A stretch of DNA of 64,000 nt from positions 1 to 64,000 of the forward strand of contig CAKSFK010000011.1 in the NCBI GenBank assembly GCA_934454655.1, in the 5' to 3' direction. Below the pieces are notes generated by a model. The model did not search any database. It saw only the letters and a list, made by a program, of their open reading frames with translations, and was not told the DNA's origin. How positions within the stretch are numbered: the first letter of the stretch is position 1; each line of letters opens with the position of its first letter. This stretch comes from an uncultured Eubacteriales bacterium. Its GTDB lineage: Bacteria; Bacillota; Clostridia; Oscillospirales; Acutalibacteraceae. Position numbers and translations under genes: made by a program. Below, one piece after another: positions 8,289 to 17,553 of the stretch.

Positions 8289-8573
8289 TTATTCAACTAT
8301 TGCCAGAATGTCAGACTGGTGGAGAATGGTGTATTCCTCACCGTCAATTTTAATATCTGTTCCCGAGTATTTAGCGGCAATTACCTTGTCGCCCTCTTTA
8401 ACCGACATTTTAACTTCCTTGCCGTCAACAATGCCGCCGGGTCCCACCGCGACAACAACCGCAACCTGCGGCTTTTCCTTTGCGGCAGAGGTGAGAACAA
8501 TACCGCTCTTTGTGGTTTCCTCTGCTTCTGTTGCCTTAATTACAACATTGTCAGCCAAAGGTTTAATTTTCAT
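8289..8573 (-). CDS. groES: Co-chaperonin GroES (Hsp10)
   Basis: Caps the GroEL ring as a heptamer. The sequence begins MKIKPLADNVVIKATEAEETTKSGI, has the mobile loop at residues about 17-32 (here TTKSGIVLTSAAK), the VGPGG roof-loop motif, and ends YTILHQSDILAIVE, all typical. 94 aa is the usual length. AAAGGAGC lies upstream of ATG 8573. I searched upstream for the CIRCE repeat TTAGCACTC-N9-GAGTGCTAA, which normally controls groESL through HrcA, and did not find it. Confidence 0.98.
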   Translation of the reverse strand: MKIKPLADNVVIKATEAEETTKSGIVLTSAAKEKPQVAVVVAVGPGGIVDGKEVKMSVKEGDKVIAAKYSGTDIKIDGEEYTILHQSDILAIVE

Positions 8574-8662
8574 AACTAAAAGCTCCTTTAAACCATAATT
8601 TTAATCAGACGGTTTTATACTCTCAATATTAGAATATATTGCCTTTTCTGTCTACGATATAC

Positions 8663-8690
8663 ATTTTAAACGAAAATCAGGAAAAGTCAA
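8663..8690 (-). promoter_or_regulatory. Probable groESL promoter
   Basis: Minus-strand TTGACT (8685-8690), a 16-base spacer and TAAAAT (8663-8668). It lies about 90 bases upstream of groES. No CIRCE or CtsR-type AGGTCAAA repeat is found near it. Confidence 0.5.
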
Positions 8691-8736
8691 TACCCTAATT
8701 CAAAATTTTAATTTTTGTTAATACTTTTGACCGAAT

Positions 8737-9111
8737 TTACGCCAAATTACGGCAAATTTTTTCAAGGACAGAGCCGAAAATAAACAATTCCTCCGAAGAA
8801 ATGTTTTTAAATGCGCCCTCAAAAAATCTTTGCCTGTTTTGGCTGAGTGATTTTGCGGCAATAGCGCCCCTGCCCGTAAGGCAAAGTGTGCCGTCGGCGT
8901 CGGGTTCTGCCATTTTTTCGTTTACAAGCCTTTCGGCGGTGCTGTTTTCGGGGTTGCAGGCAATGCTTTCGCCGTCAAAAATATCAAGCAGTAATTCCGC
9001 CTCGCGTTCGCCGTATCCCGAATGCCTTACGGCGGCTGAAACCGCGGCTCGGTAGGCGTTAATTAAATCTTTTTGTGTTTTTATAAATTTTTCCGTGTTA
9101 ATGCTGTTCAT
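8737..9111 (-). CDS. Small hypothetical protein, possibly winged-helix/MarR-like
   Basis: The C-terminal half ([19 protein letters not shown], then [19 protein letters not shown]) resembles the LTxxG wing and last dimerisation helix of MarR-family regulators, but the DNA-recognition part is short and unconvincing. No enzyme motif is seen. The ATG at 9111 overlaps the end of metA by 14 bases; a GTG at 9120 is an alternative. As the last gene of the methionine cluster it could be a local regulator, but that is inference from position. Confidence 0.6.
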   Translation of the reverse strand: MNSINTEKFIKTQKDLINAYRAAVSAAVRHSGYGEREAELLLDIFDGESIACNPENSTAERLVNEKMAEPDADGTLCLTGRGAIAAKSLSQNRQRFFEGAFKNISSEELFIFGSVLEKICRNLA

Positions 9112-10039
9112 ATAATTCACTCTGTTTTATTTCGTTTATATTGTATGGGGTGGTCTGGTATACAAAATAGTTAAGCCAGTTTGAAAAAAGCAGGTTCGCG
9201 TGCGCGCGCCATGTAACCGCGGGTGGATTTTCGGGATTATCGTCCTTGAAATAGTTTTTAGGAACTTCTATAATTTCCCCCGCTTTTAAATCGCGGAAAT
9301 ATTCTTCCGCCAGCGTGCCGCGGTCATATTCCGAATGTCCCGTAATAAATATCTGCCTGCCCCTGTCCGATGAAACGGCGTAAACTCCGGTTTCGTCGGA
9401 CGAAGCCAGTATCTTAAGCTCGGGCACAGCCTTTATATCCTCGGTTTTAAATGTTGTGTGGCGCGATTGCGGCACCATAAACACATCGTCAAATCCTCGG
9501 AACAAAATTGAGTTTTTATAATCGACTGTGTGGGGAAAAACTCCGAACAGCTTTTTCTCGAGCATATATTTCTTTATGCCGTAATGGTAATAAAGTCCTG
9601 CCTGCGCTCCCCAGCAAATGTGCAGTGTGCTGTGAACGTGGGTCTTGCTCCATTTCATAATTTCGCAAAGCTCCGCCCAGTATTCCACCTCTTCAAACGG
9701 CAGTTTTTCAACCGGTGCGCCGGTTATTATCATACCGTCAAATGTGCGGTCGCGAACCTCGTCAAACGTTTTGTAAAAGGTGAAAAGATGCTCCGCGGGG
9801 GTGTTTTTTGAAATATGGCTCTCGGTATGCAGAAATTCAAGATCGACCTGCAGCGGCGAGTTGCCGAGCAGGCGGGAAATTTGGGTTTCGGTTTCAATCT
9901 TTTTCGGCATAAGGTTTAAAAGCAGTATTTTAAGCGGACGTATATCCTGTGTTATGGCGCGGGTTTCGGTCATAACAAATATATTTTCGTCGTTAAGCGT
10001 TTTAACCGCCGGCAGATCGTTGGGTATTTTAATGGGCAT
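9098..10039 (-). CDS. metA: Homoserine O-acetyltransferase, MetA type
   Basis: Acylates homoserine, the first committed step of methionine synthesis. The catalytic residues of the MetA family fall at their canonical numbers: Cys142 in HICWGAQ, His235 and Glu237 in [10 protein letters not shown]. Position 111 is Glu (GAPVEKL); in the family this residue marks acetyl-CoA use, whereas the E. coli succinyltransferase has Gly. The enzyme is therefore predicted to make O-acetylhomoserine, which fits the neighbouring O-acetylhomoserine sulfhydrylase. 313 aa is slightly above the usual 300-310. It starts two bases after metY and overlaps the small gene downstream, so it belongs to one operon. Confidence 0.95.
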   Translation of the reverse strand: MPIKIPNDLPAVKTLNDENIFVMTETRAITQDIRPLKILLLNLMPKKIETETQISRLLGNSPLQVDLEFLHTESHISKNTPAEHLFTFYKTFDEVRDRTFDGMIITGAPVEKLPFEEVEYWAELCEIMKWSKTHVHSTLHICWGAQAGLYYHYGIKKYMLEKKLFGVFPHTVDYKNSILFRGFDDVFMVPQSRHTTFKTEDIKAVPELKILASSDETGVYAVSSDRGRQIFITGHSEYDRGTLAEEYFRDLKAGEIIEVPKNYFKDDNPENPPAVTWRAHANLLFSNWLNYFVYQTTPYNINEIKQSELYEQH

Positions 10040-10041
10040 AT

Positions 10042-11334
10042 TTAATTAACCTCAATACCGTCGAGCGCTTGTTTAATATCCGCAATAAGGTCGTCCGCGC
10101 TTTCAAGACCGCACGAAAAACGCACAAGGTCAGCCGGTACTCCCGCGGCGGCAAGCTCTTCATCCGTCATCTGGCGGTGGGTACTGCTTGCCGGGTGCAG
10201 ACAGCAGGTGCGCGCGTCCGCAACGTGTGTTTCAATTGCGGCTGTTTTAAGACCCTTCATAAAGCTTTCCGCAGCCCTGCGCCCGCCTTTAAGGCAAAAG
10301 CTTACAACGCCGGTCGTGCCGTTCGGCATATATTTTTTTGCCGCTTCATAGTATTTATCGCCCTCAAGACCGGGGTAAATAACGCGGGAAACACGGCTGT
10401 CGCTTTTAAGGGCGCGCGCCACGGCAAGTGCGTTTTCGCAGTGCCGCGCCATTCTTACGTGCAGGCTCTCAAGCCCGAGATTTAAAATAAAAGCGTTTTG
10501 CGGCGACTGAACCGAGCCGAAATCACGCATCAGCTGAACGGTGGCTTTTGTGATGTATGCGCCTCCCGTTCCGAAACGCTCGGTGTATGTAACGCCGTGG
10601 TAGCTGTCGTCCGGCGTGCAGAGCCCGGGGAATTTTTCGGGGTAACGCGTCCAGTCAAACTTGCCGGAATCAACTATACAGCCGCCCACCGCCGCGCCGT
10701 GACCGTCCATATACTTTGTGGTGGAATGGGTGACAATATCCGCACCCCATTCAAAGGGGCGGCAGTTTACGGGCGTTGCGAAGGTGTTGTCAACAATCAG
10801 CGGAACACCGTGTCTGTGCGCTGCGTCGGCAAATTTTTCAAAGTCCAGCACCGTTAGCGCGGGGTTGGCTATCGTTTCACCGAAAACCGCCTTGGTGTTG
10901 GGGCGGAACGCCGCGTCCAGTTCTTCCTTTGTGCAGTCGGGCGAAACAAATGTGAATTCAATTCCCATACGTTTCATAGTTACGGAAAACAGGTTATATG
11001 TGCCGCCGTAAATTGTAGAGGACGATACAATATGATCGCCGCTCGACGCAATGTTGAACACCGCGTAGAACGAAGCCGCCTGACCCGACGAGGTAAGCAT
11101 TGCCGCCGTTCCGCCCTCAAGTTCGCATATTTTAGCCGCCACGCTGTCGCAGGTCGGGTTTTGCAGACGCGAATAAAAATATCCGCTTGCCTCCAAATCA
11201 AAAAGCCTGCCCATATCCTCGCTGGTATTATATTTAAATGTTGTGCTTTGTACAATCGGTATCTGCCGCGGCTCGCCGTTGCCCGGTCGGTATCCGCCCT
11301 GCACGCATACTGTATCTCTGTTCACCTTAATCAC
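10042..11334 (-). CDS. metY: O-acetylhomoserine sulfhydrylase (aminocarboxypropyltransferase)
   Basis: PLP enzyme of the Cys/Met metabolism family; converts O-acetylhomoserine and sulfide (or methanethiol) to homocysteine (or methionine). The opening [25 protein letters not shown], the [16 protein letters not shown] motif and the PLP-binding Lys in [12 protein letters not shown] (residue about 207) are diagnostic. Its 430-aa length, longer than MetB/MetC (about 380), matches MetY. The start ATG 11334 overlaps the amidohydrolase stop by four bases (ATGA). Together with metA it gives the direct sulfhydrylation route to homocysteine. Confidence 0.95.
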   Translation of the reverse strand: MIKVNRDTVCVQGGYRPGNGEPRQIPIVQSTTFKYNTSEDMGRLFDLEASGYFYSRLQNPTCDSVAAKICELEGGTAAMLTSSGQAASFYAVFNIASSGDHIVSSSTIYGGTYNLFSVTMKRMGIEFTFVSPDCTKEELDAAFRPNTKAVFGETIANPALTVLDFEKFADAAHRHGVPLIVDNTFATPVNCRPFEWGADIVTHSTTKYMDGHGAAVGGCIVDSGKFDWTRYPEKFPGLCTPDDSYHGVTYTERFGTGGAYITKATVQLMRDFGSVQSPQNAFILNLGLESLHVRMARHCENALAVARALKSDSRVSRVIYPGLEGDKYYEAAKKYMPNGTTGVVSFCLKGGRRAAESFMKGLKTAAIETHVADARTCCLHPASSTHRQMTDEELAAAGVPADLVRFSCGLESADDLIADIKQALDGIEVN

Positions 11335-12140
11335 TCCAAATTGAAAATTTTACTTGCGTTTATATTAAGTATACTCTTTATTTCGTTTTCGTCAAGATTA
11401 AGCGACAAAAAGTATTCAAGTTCCTCTTTCGGCGACCACATCGGGTAGTCGCTGCCGAAAAGCACCCTGTCCGCCCCGTAACGCCTTATTATTTCTGTTG
11501 CGGTTTGCTTTTTCAGGTAGGGGAACGAGGAGGAACAGTCAACATACAGATTGGGCGTGCCGCAGAGTTTGCGGCTAGCCGTTTCCCAGATTGACCAGCC
11601 GCCGAAATGCGCGCCTATAACCGTAAGCTCGGTGTAGATTTTAAGCACGGGTAAAAGCCTGTTGGGGTTTGAATAATCATATCGGCTGTCGCCCGTGTGC
11701 ATCAGTATAGGCAGACGGTTTTCCTCGCACAGTTCGTATATTTTAAGGCAGCGGTAATCGTCTATTTTAAACCCCTGAATATCAGGGTGCAGCTTAACGC
11801 CCTTAAGCCCCAGTGAAACAAGGTGCTCAATATCGCCCTTAATGTCCGCACTGTCGGGGTGCAGAGTGCCGAGGCCTATAAATCTGCCGGGGTGTTTTTT
11901 CACCTCGGCAGAAATAAATTCGTTAATACTTTTAACCTGATGCGGCGTTGTGGCAACCGACTGCACTATAAAACGGTCAATTCCGGAACTTTTGCTTATC
12001 TCGGCAAGGTTTTCAACCGTACCCGTACCCACGGAATGTTCGTGATAAAAGCGGTCTGTACCGTTAACGGCGCGCGCCGCTATTTTTTCGGGATATATGT
12101 GGCAGTGCGCGTCGGTCACAAAATATTTGTTGTTTACCAT
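11331..12140 (-). CDS. Amidohydrolase-superfamily metal-dependent hydrolase
   Basis: TIM-barrel protein of the amidohydrolase_2 (COG2159) group. The HxH metal motif is in VTDAHCHIYPEKI (residues about 10-14), with LMHTGDS in the middle, VIGAHFGGW following, and a C-terminal FGSDYPMWSPKEE carrying the last metal Asp. 269 aa is normal. Substrate unknown: the group includes decarboxylases and hydrolases of carboxylated compounds. Its overlap with metY suggests co-translation, but no link to methionine chemistry is established. A 17-base gap separates it from the ABC permease upstream, so it may share that operon transcript. Confidence 0.85.
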   Translation of the reverse strand: MVNNKYFVTDAHCHIYPEKIAARAVNGTDRFYHEHSVGTGTVENLAEISKSSGIDRFIVQSVATTPHQVKSINEFISAEVKKHPGRFIGLGTLHPDSADIKGDIEHLVSLGLKGVKLHPDIQGFKIDDYRCLKIYELCEENRLPILMHTGDSRYDYSNPNRLLPVLKIYTELTVIGAHFGGWSIWETASRKLCGTPNLYVDCSSSFPYLKKQTATEIIRRYGADRVLFGSDYPMWSPKEELEYFLSLNLDENEIKSILNINASKIFNLE

Positions 12141-12157
12141 TTAAACACCTCGGCTGC

Positions 12158-13897
12158 TCATTGCTCTGCGGTGCGGTGTTCAAGCTCAAGTGATTTTATG
12201 AACTCCGTTGTGTTTTTAAAGCTTCTTTCAATATAGAGCGTGTAATATGCGGTGCGGTTTTGGCGGTCTATTGCCGAGATATCAAGCGATATTGTATCGT
12301 TTCCTGTTACAATGTTATTTGAGGCGCCGCCCATGTCGGAAAGGTATGCCTCTACCAGTTCGTCCAGCTCCGAGGGGGTTATATATGCCGTTTCTGCCAA
12401 ATACTCATCGGCATAGCCTGTATCGGTTTCATAATGTTCAACCGAATTGTTTTCACTTACAGAAAGCGAAAGATTTGAAAGGGCTTTTCCGTTGAGCCTT
12501 TTTCTTAAGCTGTCGGCATATTCGGGACTTTTGTAAATGTCAAGCAGCTCTTCAGGGCATCCGTCGCTGCCACCGTACTCCCTTACAAAGGTTTTCCCGT
12601 TTTTAAGTTTATAGTTTAAATAAACGGTGCCGCAGCCGGTATTTCCACCGTTTTTGTAAAGCGCGCGGTGGAGCGCGGTAACGCGCGAAGAATCGGTAAA
12701 TTCAACCGATATGTCCGACAAAACAACGGTTGCTTTTTGAATTTTCTCGGCGGCGGGTATGCGTGACGAATAACCGAAAAATCCGGTAAAGAGTATAACC
12801 GCCGTAACGCCCATAGCTGCAACGGACGCAAGACCGGTTATAACCGACCTTTTAACCGCTTTGAATCCGCGGTTGTTTATCACACCGAAGGTGACAACGC
12901 CCAACACACTGCCTATGGGTGCGAATATCCAGTAAATAAGGTTATATTTTCCGTCGGAAAATATAATTCCCAGTCCGAACGCGCCTATAAATCCTACAAT
13001 GAAACCGCAGATAACATAGATAAACCTGTAAGCATAGCCCACTCCGCTTTTTTCGCTTTTGCGGCGGTTATAAAGAACAAGCGCTGCCGCAAGCGAAGCG
13101 GCGGTAACGGCAACAAGCCGCAGTATAAAGGCAAGCTTGTCAGCCGTCGCAACCTTTTCAAATCTCGCCAAAACGGCAAAAAGCTTTGTGAAACCGTAAT
13201 AAAAAGGGGATACGGCGGAAAAAAGCGAGGTTAGCCCGGACGACGGAAAGCCGTTAAGAAAATTATTGCAGAATTGGGCAATAATCAGGGGCAGAAACAG
13301 AATACCGATGTTGAACGTAAAATAAGAAATTATTAGGTCAAACACACTGCCGGCGCATATTATAAATATAAGGGAAAAAGCGCAAAGCGCCGCCACAATT
13401 ATAATATTTGCGGCAAGTCCGAAAAGCACGGGTTTCATGCTGCCCGTAACATTTTTCAGCCTTGTTATTACACACATTGAGGCGTAGGTTACAAATATCG
13501 GTATAAGCTGCGGCACAACGCTTGCAAAAAACCTTGAAAGCAAAAGTCCGCCGCGCTTAAGCGGGAGTGCGTGGAAAAAGTCCGACGAACTTCGGCTGTA
13601 AAGAAAAGCGAAATTAATAAAAAGATAAATAAGCGCCGTTGCGGTTGTTAGCAGGGTAACGGCAAATATAATGCCGGGGTATACTTCGCCGAAATTGTAA
13701 TTCCCGTTTATTACGGGTATGTTTGTAAAGGAATAGTCATCTCTTGTCACGCGGTTTATCTGTACCAGAATATATCCCGGGCAAAACAGCAGCAAAAGAA
13801 CGGTTACAAGTGCGGTGATACCTGCTGTACGCCTTACCGAATATCCGAAAAATTCCCATACACGGTTGGATTTATTTAATGATGGTCTTAACGTCAT
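12158..13897 (-). CDS. ABC exporter permease with large C-terminal soluble domain (YtrC/D-like)
   Basis: Membrane partner of the ATPase encoded just upstream. Hydrophobic segments fall at residues about 21-43, 80-100, 130-150, 160-180, 190-215, 240-265, 285-315 and 335-360, followed by a soluble extracytoplasmic region of roughly 200 residues (about 380-579) like the DUF6449 domain often fused to such permeases. The motif SRSSSDFFHALPLKRGGLLLSRFF is typical of the clostridial family. Start: ATG 13897 with GGAGGTG, overlapping the end of the ATPase gene by 26 bases. The exported substrate is unknown; YtrA-controlled ABC systems usually respond to wall-active antibiotics. Confidence 0.82.
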   Translation of the reverse strand: MTLRPSLNKSNRVWEFFGYSVRRTAGITALVTVLLLLFCPGYILVQINRVTRDDYSFTNIPVINGNYNFGEVYPGIIFAVTLLTTATALIYLFINFAFLYSRSSSDFFHALPLKRGGLLLSRFFASVVPQLIPIFVTYASMCVITRLKNVTGSMKPVLFGLAANIIIVAALCAFSLIFIICAGSVFDLIISYFTFNIGILFLPLIIAQFCNNFLNGFPSSGLTSLFSAVSPFYYGFTKLFAVLARFEKVATADKLAFILRLVAVTAASLAAALVLYNRRKSEKSGVGYAYRFIYVICGFIVGFIGAFGLGIIFSDGKYNLIYWIFAPIGSVLGVVTFGVINNRGFKAVKRSVITGLASVAAMGVTAVILFTGFFGYSSRIPAAEKIQKATVVLSDISVEFTDSSRVTALHRALYKNGGNTGCGTVYLNYKLKNGKTFVREYGGSDGCPEELLDIYKSPEYADSLRKRLNGKALSNLSLSVSENNSVEHYETDTGYADEYLAETAYITPSELDELVEAYLSDMGGASNNIVTGNDTISLDISAIDRQNRTAYYTLYIERSFKNTTEFIKSLELEHRTAEQ

Positions 13898-14771
13898 AGC
13901 CGTTCACCTCCAGCTCATATATAAATACCTCTTCAAGCGTGGGTACAACGCATTCCGCAAATATCGGGGAAAGGCGGTTTATATAGCTTAAAATTTCATC
14001 TTCGTCGCCGCGTACTATCATATTGACCACAGAACCGCTTTTTTCAATTTTCAAAACATTCAGCCCCGAAAAAACCGAAATATCAGGTACACTGCGGAAC
14101 GCAGTCTGAACCTTGTGTATCTTGGCTTTTATCTTTTCGGTATCCTCGTTGAAAATTACGCGTCCGTTATGAATAAGACCCGCATGGTCGCACAGGTATT
14201 CAAGTTCCGCAACATTGTGCGAGGCTATAACCGTTGTCATTCCGCGGTTCTGAGCTTCCTCTATAAGTATTTTTTTAAGAACGCTCCGCATCACCGCGTC
14301 AAGACCGTCAAACGCTTCATCAAGCAGCAGATAATCGGGCGAGGCGGCAATGGCGGTTATAAGCGCCGCCTGACGCTGCATTCCCTTTGACATAGCGGCA
14401 ATTTTTGCCTTGTAGTCAAGCGGGAAAATCTCAACCAAACGGTTAAACAGAGTGTTGTTGAAGCGCGGATACATCCTTCTGTAAAATTTGGCTGTTTCGT
14501 TAATTGTGGCTCCCGGCAAAAAATAAGGCGTATCGCCGAGGTATGAAATGCGGGACTTAACGGTAACATTGTTAAATATTTTTTCGCCGTCGGCGGTTAC
14601 GGTGCCGGAGTCCGGCATATAAATTCCGCTTACAAGCCGCAAAAACGTTGATTTGCCCGAGCCGTTTGAGCCTACAAGGCCGTAAATGGAACCTTTTTCT
14701 ATTTCAATGTTGACATTGTCAAGCGCCTTTTTCCCGCCGAAAAGCTTTGAAAGACCGTTTGCTTTTATCAT
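13872..14771 (-). CDS. ABC exporter ATP-binding protein (YtrB-like)
   Basis: Energises the permease encoded downstream. Walker A is VGSNGSGKSTFLRL (residues about 34-47). The signature region is MSKGMQRQAALITAIA, a KG-for-GG variant of LSGGQ that is common in this family, and Walker B is DYLLLDEAFDGLD, with the H-loop in ASHNVAEL. The C-terminal 80 residues are an accessory domain. 299 aa. Start: I use ATG 14771, which follows AAGGAGG and overlaps the GntR gene stop (ATGA); the frame is open further upstream to 14816 but has no site there. Confidence 0.9.
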   Translation of the reverse strand: MIKANGLSKLFGGKKALDNVNIEIEKGSIYGLVGSNGSGKSTFLRLVSGIYMPDSGTVTADGEKIFNNVTVKSRISYLGDTPYFLPGATINETAKFYRRMYPRFNNTLFNRLVEIFPLDYKAKIAAMSKGMQRQAALITAIAASPDYLLLDEAFDGLDAVMRSVLKKILIEEAQNRGMTTVIASHNVAELEYLCDHAGLIHNGRVIFNEDTEKIKAKIHKVQTAFRSVPDISVFSGLNVLKIEKSGSVVNMIVRGDEDEILSYINRLSPIFAECVVPTLEEVFIYELEVNGYDVKTIIK

Positions 14772-15145
14772 TTGCCGTATTCCTCCTTGCCGAAAACATC
14801 CTTTATTGTTCCGCAAAGCTCTTCCTGCTTAAGACCAAGCTCCGCCGCACGGCATACAGCGTCGTGAAAATCGCGCTTTGCCGCCTTAATAACAGCCGTG
14901 TCCGCTGCGGCGTCGGTCGAAACAAATGAGCCTTTACCCTTTACCGAATAAATTACGCCGCTGCTTTCGAGCATTTGATAAGCCTTTTGAATGGTATTGG
15001 GATTAACGCTGAGTTCAACTGCCAACTGCCTTACCGAGGGCAGCTGCTCGCCGCTTTCAATAAGACCGAGCGCCTTCATCCTTATAAATCCGTTCATTAT
15101 CTGGTCGCAAATCGGAACGCCGCTTTTAAAGTTAAGCTGAAGCAT
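14768..15145 (-). CDS. GntR-family repressor, YtrA subfamily
   Basis: Short (125 aa) GntR regulator: N-terminal winged helix (residues about 10-75, with LPSVRQLAVELSVNPNTIQKAYQMLESSGV) followed only by a short helical dimerisation tail, which defines the YtrA group. The family controls ABC exporters encoded in the same operon. A perfect inverted repeat sits immediately downstream of its own -10 box (15162-15192), which predicts autorepression relieved by a ligand or envelope stress. Similar half-sites precede the ABC-dlt operon at 21217-21255. Confidence 0.92.
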   Translation of the reverse strand: MLQLNFKSGVPICDQIMNGFIRMKALGLIESGEQLPSVRQLAVELSVNPNTIQKAYQMLESSGVIYSVKGKGSFVSTDAAADTAVIKAAKRDFHDAVCRAAELGLKQEELCGTIKDVFGKEEYGK

Positions 15146-15161
15146 ACCGCACCTCCCGTGT

Positions 15162-15192
15162 TTAACTGTACCATAGCGGTTAGTACAGTTAA
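15162..15192. promoter_or_regulatory. Operator of the GntR/YtrA-like repressor
   Basis: TTAACTGTAC (15162-15171), 11 bases, GTACAGTTAA (15183-15192): a perfect 10-bp inverted repeat beginning at the -10 box and covering the expected transcription start of the GntR gene. Confidence 0.82.
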
Positions 15193-15221
15193 ATAATACA
15201 ACGTACGGAATGTTTTGTCAA
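15193..15221 (-). promoter_or_regulatory. Promoter of the GntR-ABC exporter operon
   Basis: Minus-strand TTGACA (15216-15221), 17-base spacer, TATTAT (15193-15198). It is almost a consensus vegetative promoter, with the operator directly downstream. Confidence 0.85.
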
Positions 15222-15249
15222 CTGTTTTTTGTTCGCGGGCAACAAATGC

Positions 15250-15278
15250 TTGACAAAAGGGCTTAAATGTTATATTAT
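15250..15278 (+). promoter_or_regulatory. Promoter of tRNA-Leu
   Basis: TTGACA (15250-15255), 17 bases, TATTAT (15273-15278), about 40 bases before the tRNA. It is arranged back to back with the GntR promoter. Confidence 0.85.
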
Positions 15279-15318
15279 TTATCTGTTAGCTGTGTTGCGG
15301 TTTACAAATAAAATAATT

Positions 15319-15405
15319 GCCGCTGTGGTGGAATAGGCAGACACAAGGGACTTAAAATCCCTCGGTAGCGATACCGTACCGGTTCAAGTCCGGTCAGCGG
15401 CACCA
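15319..15405 (+). tRNA. tRNA-Leu, anticodon TAA
   Basis: An 87-base class II tRNA. The acceptor stem GCCGCTG pairs with CAGCGGC, followed by discriminator A and an encoded CCA. The anticodon stem GGGA(C)/(A)TCCC holds the loop with TAA. A variable arm (CGGTAGCGATACCG) and the T arm with GGTTCAAGTCC are present. It reads UUA codons. Confidence 0.97.
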
Positions 15406-15436
15406 AAGTCCCGAAGGCGCAAGTCTTTGGGACTTT
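15405..15436 (+). terminator. Terminator of tRNA-Leu
   Basis: AAAGTCCC and GGGACTTT pair around a 16-base interior, directly after the CCA end, followed by AACTTTTA. Confidence 0.75.
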
Positions 15437-15517
15437 AACTTTTATCTGTAATTATTAAATCCGAAGAATTTGTTTTATAAAAATATTAAGGTTTGCAGCT
15501 AAGCCAAATAAATCGAA

Positions 15518-15554
15518 TCGGGCGGGAAAGCCGATATACGGCTTTCCCGCCCGA
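15518..15554 (-). terminator. Terminator of rpsB-tsf
   Basis: A perfect 16-bp stem (TCGGGCGGGAAAGCCG against its complement) with a five-base loop lies 31 bases past the tsf stop. The following minus-strand sequence is moderately T-rich (TTCGATTTATTT). Confidence 0.8.
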
Positions 15555-15584
15555 TTAAAATTCAGTTACAGCTTAAAACGGTAA

Positions 15585-16496
15585 TTACTTAACCATTCCC
15601 GCAACTTCCGCCGCGAAGTCGTCAACGCGCTTCTCGATTCCCTCGCCCTTTTCAAAGCGAACAAAGGAAACTATCTTAATATCGGCACCGAGTGACTTTG
15701 CGGTGTTTTCAACATACTTGCCGACGGTTATCTCGCCGTCCATAACAAACTGCTGGTCAACAAGGCAGTTTTCCTTATAATACTTGCTGATTTTACCCTC
15801 AACAATTTTACCGAGAACAGCCTCGGGTTTGTTTGCCATTTTCGGGTCTTCCTTCATCTGGGCAATGAGAATTTCTTTTTCTTTCTCAATAACCTCTGCG
15901 GGAACGGAAGCCTCGTCAAGATAAGCGGGGTTCATAGCGGCGATCTGCATTGCAATGTTTTTGCCCATTGCAACAAACTCGGCGTTATCAGCGTCAAGAG
16001 CGGTATCAAAGTTAACAAGAACGCCTATTTTTCCGCCTGCGTGAACATAGGATACAACTTTGCCTTCATAACGGGCAAAACGGCGAACCTTAATGTTTTC
16101 ACGAACGGCAAGGAAAAGTTCCTGTACCATTTCTTCAACCGTCTTTCCGTCCTTTTTAAGGGCGAGAAGGGCGTCAACGTCAGCCGGGTTCTGATCCGCA
16201 ACTATCTTGGCAATGTCAGCCGCGAGAGCCTTAAAGCCGTCGCCGTTGGCAACAAAGTCGGTTTCACTGTTAATTTCAACAACAGCGCCCACGCCGTTGC
16301 TTGTATAAGCGCAAACCGTGCCTTCTGCGGCAACGCGGCTCGCTTTTTTAGCCTGTGATGCAAGACCCTTTTCACGGAGATAATCCGCTGCCGCTTCCAT
16401 ATTACCGTCACATTCGGTAAGTGCTTTTTTGCAGTCCATCATACCGCAGCCGGTCTTTTCTCTTAAAGCCTGTACGTCTTTAGCGGTAAAAGCCAT
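15585..16496 (-). CDS. tsf: Translation elongation factor Ts
   Basis: Guanine-nucleotide exchange factor for EF-Tu. The N-terminal UBA-like helix bundle FTAKDVQALREKTGCGMMDCKKAL and the core motif INSETDFVANGD (residues about 75-87), which contacts EF-Tu, are present. 303 aa is normal for Bacillota. Start: ATG 16496 with GGAGG eight bases upstream; a TTG further upstream at 16511 would place the ribosome site inside the gene and is rejected. It follows rpsB by 30 bases, the standard pairing. Confidence 0.98.
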   Translation of the reverse strand: MAFTAKDVQALREKTGCGMMDCKKALTECDGNMEAAADYLREKGLASQAKKASRVAAEGTVCAYTSNGVGAVVEINSETDFVANGDGFKALAADIAKIVADQNPADVDALLALKKDGKTVEEMVQELFLAVRENIKVRRFARYEGKVVSYVHAGGKIGVLVNFDTALDADNAEFVAMGKNIAMQIAAMNPAYLDEASVPAEVIEKEKEILIAQMKEDPKMANKPEAVLGKIVEGKISKYYKENCLVDQQFVMDGEITVGKYVENTAKSLGADIKIVSFVRFEKGEGIEKRVDDFAAEVAGMVK

Positions 16497-16526
16497 TGTA
16501 TTTTCCTCCAATATTACTTTAAATTA

Positions 16527-17285
16527 TTATTCTGCGCTTTGAGCCGTTTCCTCTGCCGGAGCTTCCTCGGCTTCGTCTTCCTTAGCGGCAGTGCCCATTT
16601 CTGCACCCTGTCTGCCCTCGATAACGGCGGCAGCCATGGTTTCGGCAATAAGCTTAACTGCGCGGATAGCGTCATCGTTACCCGGAATAACCGCGTCTAT
16701 TTCGTCAGGGTCGCAGTTGGTGTCAACAATTGCAATAATCGGTATACCGAGTTTCTTTGCCTCAGCAACGGCAATCCTTTCCTTGCGCGGGTCTACGATA
16801 AAGAGCGCGCCGGGGAGCTTTTTCATCTCCTGAATACCGCCCATAAACTTTTCAAGCTTTTCAATTTCAAGATTGAGTTTTACAACTTCCTTTTTGGGGA
16901 GAAGTTCAAACGTTCCGTCGTCACGCATTGTACGCAGCTGATTGAGTCTTGCAATACGGGTGCGGATCGTGGTGAAGTTTGTAAGCATACCGCCGAGCCA
17001 ACGCGCGTTGACATAGGGCATACCGCAATGCTCCGCTTCCTCTTTAATGGAATCCTGAGCCTGCTTTTTTGTTCCTACAAACAGAATATCGCCGCCGTCT
17101 GCCGCAATGTCGCGCGCAAACATATAAGCTTCGTTAAGCTTTTTAACGGTTTTTTGCAGGTCGATAATATAAATACCGTTGCGTTCCGTGAAAATGTATT
17201 CTGCCATTTTCGGGTTCCAGCGCCTTGTCTGATGTCCGAAATGAACACCTGCTTCAAGAAGCTGTTTCATTGATACTACTGCCAT
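16527..17285 (-). CDS. rpsB: 30S ribosomal protein S2
   Basis: Binds the 30S head-body junction and recruits S1. The canonical motifs [21 protein letters not shown] at the N-terminus, [12 protein letters not shown] near residue 95 and [17 protein letters not shown] near 180 are present. The C-terminal tail is acidic ([17 protein letters not shown]). 252 aa. Start: ATG 17285 with AGGAGG; the longer frame to 17315 is rejected for that reason. First gene of the rpsB-tsf operon, driven by the promoter at 17418-17446. Confidence 0.98.
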   Translation of the reverse strand: MAVVSMKQLLEAGVHFGHQTRRWNPKMAEYIFTERNGIYIIDLQKTVKKLNEAYMFARDIAADGGDILFVGTKKQAQDSIKEEAEHCGMPYVNARWLGGMLTNFTTIRTRIARLNQLRTMRDDGTFELLPKKEVVKLNLEIEKLEKFMGGIQEMKKLPGALFIVDPRKERIAVAEAKKLGIPIIAIVDTNCDPDEIDAVIPGNDDAIRAVKLIAETMAAAVIEGRQGAEMGTAAKEDEAEEAPAEETAQSAE

Positions 17286-17417
17286 TTGTTTTTCCTCCTG
17301 AGGTTTTTCCTCCATCCCGACGCAAAACCGCGCAAAACCGCCGGCAATAAAGACGGCACCCGTTTAGCGGCTGACGGAATGTGTGTAATTTTTCGCTGTT
17401 TATACCACAGCTGATAA

Positions 17418-17446
17418 ATTATATCACAACCGACGGCGAAAATCAA
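17418..17446 (-). promoter_or_regulatory. Promoter of rpsB-tsf
   Basis: Minus-strand TTGATT (17441-17446), 17 bases, TATAAT (17418-17423). The ~130-base leader before rpsB has no riboswitch that I recognise. Confidence 0.85.
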
Positions 17447-17539
17447 GAATTTTTTTATTATAGGCTGATTTTTGTCGGTTTGATTTTTAATGTTAAGAAA
17501 ATCTTAATAATTTCGCATCTTTAATTTTAAAAAACAGTT

Positions 17540-17548
17540 TGCTATAAT
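17540..17548 (+). promoter_or_regulatory. Extended -10 promoter, now followed by a MITE
   Basis: TGCTATAAT is an extended -10 box facing the response-regulator gene; the -35 region is poor. The MITE begins five bases downstream, so transcription from here would start inside the MITE. Confidence 0.5.
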
Positions 17549-17553
17549 GAATA

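Noticed and set aside
9098..12140. S-box (SAM riboswitch) or Met T-box for metA-metY
   Set aside because: The intergenic spaces in this cluster are a few bases long or overlapping, so there is no room for a riboswitch; none is seen before the first gene either.
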